A DNA stretch of 6,242 bases. Origin: Limnohabitans sp. Rim8 (GTDB lineage: Bacteria; Pseudomonadota; Gammaproteobacteria; Burkholderiales; Burkholderiaceae_C). How positions within the stretch are numbered: the stretch's first letter is position 1; each line of letters begins with the position of its first letter. Positions 5,626 to 6,242 of the stretch are shown one piece after another. Made by a program: the position numbers and the translations under genes. The notes beneath the pieces were generated by a model. The model made no database searches, had not been told where the DNA came from, and was given only the letters and a program-made list of their open reading frames with translations. Location of the stretch: the NCBI GenBank assembly GCA_945877725.1, contig CAMDXR010000194.1, positions 1 through 6,242 on the forward strand, written 5' to 3'.

Positions 5626-5713
5626 TTTGATTCCGAGATTTACGAGCTTTGATTCCGGAATTTACGGATTTTGATTCCGGGATTTACGAGCTTTTATTCC
5701 GGAATTTACGGTA
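5626..5713. repeat. four tandem 22-bp repeats upstream of the ATPase gene
   Basis: Four head-to-tail units of exactly 22 bp occupy 5626-5647, 5648-5669, 5670-5691 and 5692-5713 with no spacers. The common core is ATTCCGRRATTTACG. Units 2 and 4 contain the perfect palindrome ATTCCGGAAT; units 1 and 3 have one- or two-base variants (CGAGAT, CGGGAT) and end in GAGC, while units 2 and 4 have GG there. The array is therefore also two copies of a 44-bp A-B pair. A 22-bp period is about two helical turns, so sites would lie on nearly the same face of DNA. This arrangement suits cooperative binding by a regulator or iteron-binding protein. It ends 10 bases before the ATPase ATG and its far end lies 36 bases from the alternative xdhA ATG. 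It is too regular to be chance; function is unknown. Confidence 0.85.
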
Positions 5714-5717
5714 ATAT
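5712..5717 (+). promoter_or_regulatory. candidate -10 element of the ATPase gene at the end of the repeat array
   Basis: TAATAT (5712-5717) matches the -10 consensus at five of six positions and begins in the last two bases of repeat unit 4. The ATG at 5724 is six bases further on, which is where a transcript start would be expected, so the message may be leaderless. This would agree with the lack of a Shine-Dalgarno sequence. No good -35 lies 16-18 bases upstream; that position falls at the boundary of units 3 and 4. Confidence 0.35.
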
Positions 5718-5723
5718 GCTTGT

Positions 5724-6242
5724 ATGAATAATCCGTCCCTATTTCCGAGGCTCGTTGCACCTCGTATCGCTGAGGCCATGGCCGATACGCCAGTCGTGCT
5801 CTTGGTTGGACCGAGACAAGCAGGCAAAACAACTCTGGTTAGACAAGTGGCAGGTCAAGAAAGCGGGTTTCGTTACTTGACCATGGATGACGAACTGACA
5901 CGCCTGTCCGCACATGCAGACCCTGTGGGCATGATCCGCAGCCTAGATCGCGCGGTCATTGACGAAATTCAACGCGCACCCGAATTACTTCTGGCCATCA
6001 AGCAAAGCGTTGATGAAGACCGTCGTCCAGGGCGGTTTTTGCTGACGGGTTCGGCGAATTTGATGACCCTGCCCACGGTTGCTGACTCTTTGGCAGGCCG
6101 AATGGAAACTTTGTCACTCTTGCCTTTGTCTCAAAGTGAGATTGAAGGGCAATCCATCAACTGGCTTGACAGCGTATTTGCGGGTTATCTGCCGCAACCG
6201 GGGTCATTTGCGCGTTCACACGATCTGGTTGGCCGGGTACTT
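5724..6242 (+). CDS. AAA-type ATPase of the AAA_14/DUF4143 group, N-terminal part (runs off the right edge)
   Basis: The open frame gives 173 residues with no stop. Walker A is GPRQAGKTT (29-37, Lys35/Thr36), and Walker B is AVIDEIQ (77-83, Asp80/Glu81) in the IDEIQR form typical of this group. The LLTGSAN strand (106-112) is the sensor-like segment, and SLAGRME (122-128) is followed by the LPLSQSE stretch that usually precedes the DUF4143 domain. Family members are about 380-420 residues with a C-terminal DUF4143 domain; that half is missing here because the window ends. They are widespread in bacterial accessory genomes and most have no known function. The gene is divergent from xdhA and lies directly behind the 22-bp repeat array. 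Codons rarely used in the xdh genes (AGA at residues 31 and 40, CTA at 6 and 74, TTA at 88) and the AT-rich upstream region suggest acquisition. The start at 5724 is chosen because Walker A then lies at the usual distance; there is no clear ribosome binding site. Confidence 0.9.
   Translation, partial: MNNPSLFPRLVAPRIAEAMADTPVVLLVGPRQAGKTTLVRQVAGQESGFRYLTMDDELTRLSAHADPVGMIRSLDRAVIDEIQRAPELLLAIKQSVDEDRRPGRFLLTGSANLMTLPTVADSLAGRMETLSLLPLSQSEIEGQSINWLDSVFAGYLPQPGSFARSHDLVGRVL

Noticed and set aside
5626..5713. CRISPR array
   Set aside because: The units are directly contiguous with no variable spacers, and no cas gene is visible.

Overview
The window looks like a chromosomal segment of a betaproteobacterium, most likely Burkholderiales/Comamonadaceae. 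This rests on the moderately GC-rich coding style, the close match of the encoded XdhA/XdhB to that family, and a small Cys-rich protein and a TonB-like lipoprotein of the kind I recall from that group. The assignment is by recognition only; no search was run.

The core is a bacterial xanthine dehydrogenase locus on the minus strand. xdhA (5494 to 4019; two 2Fe-2S clusters plus FAD domain) is followed with no gap by xdhB (4018 to 1658; molybdopterin subunit), and the junction reads TGA-ATG. All residues expected for purine hydroxylation are visible. After a hairpin (1620-1646), the same strand carries a 64-residue Cys-rich protein (1583 to 1389). Its stop overlaps the TTG start of a HAD-family phosphatase (1392 to 730) by four bases. 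The left edge holds the first 20 codons of a minus-strand gene that looks like xdhC, the accessory factor that delivers sulfurated molybdenum cofactor to XdhB. Between the HAD gene and xdhC sits an oppositely oriented lipoprotein gene (166-714, plus strand) with a Pro/Ala linker and a TonB C-terminal-like domain.

The right end is different. Divergent from xdhA is the start of an AAA-type ATPase of the AAA_14/DUF4143 group (5724 to the window edge). It is preceded by four perfectly phased 22-bp tandem repeats (5626-5713) centred on the palindrome ATTCCGGAAT, with an alternating A-B-A-B sub-pattern. The array ends at a -10-like TAATAT placed so that transcription could begin at the ATG. The region is visibly AT-richer and the gene has more rare codons than the xdh genes, so it looks like an accessory or acquired module. 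xdhA itself has an 8-bp-arm palindrome (5528-5549) in its leader, a candidate operator that also bears on where XdhA translation starts.

Together, XdhA and XdhB oxidise hypoxanthine to xanthine to urate, and XdhC would mature the enzyme. The Cys-rich protein and HAD phosphatase may be co-expressed with them. The repeat-ATPase module is the least explained element. No RNA genes, CRISPR arrays or insertion sequences were recognised, and no gene-free stretch exceeds 300 bases.
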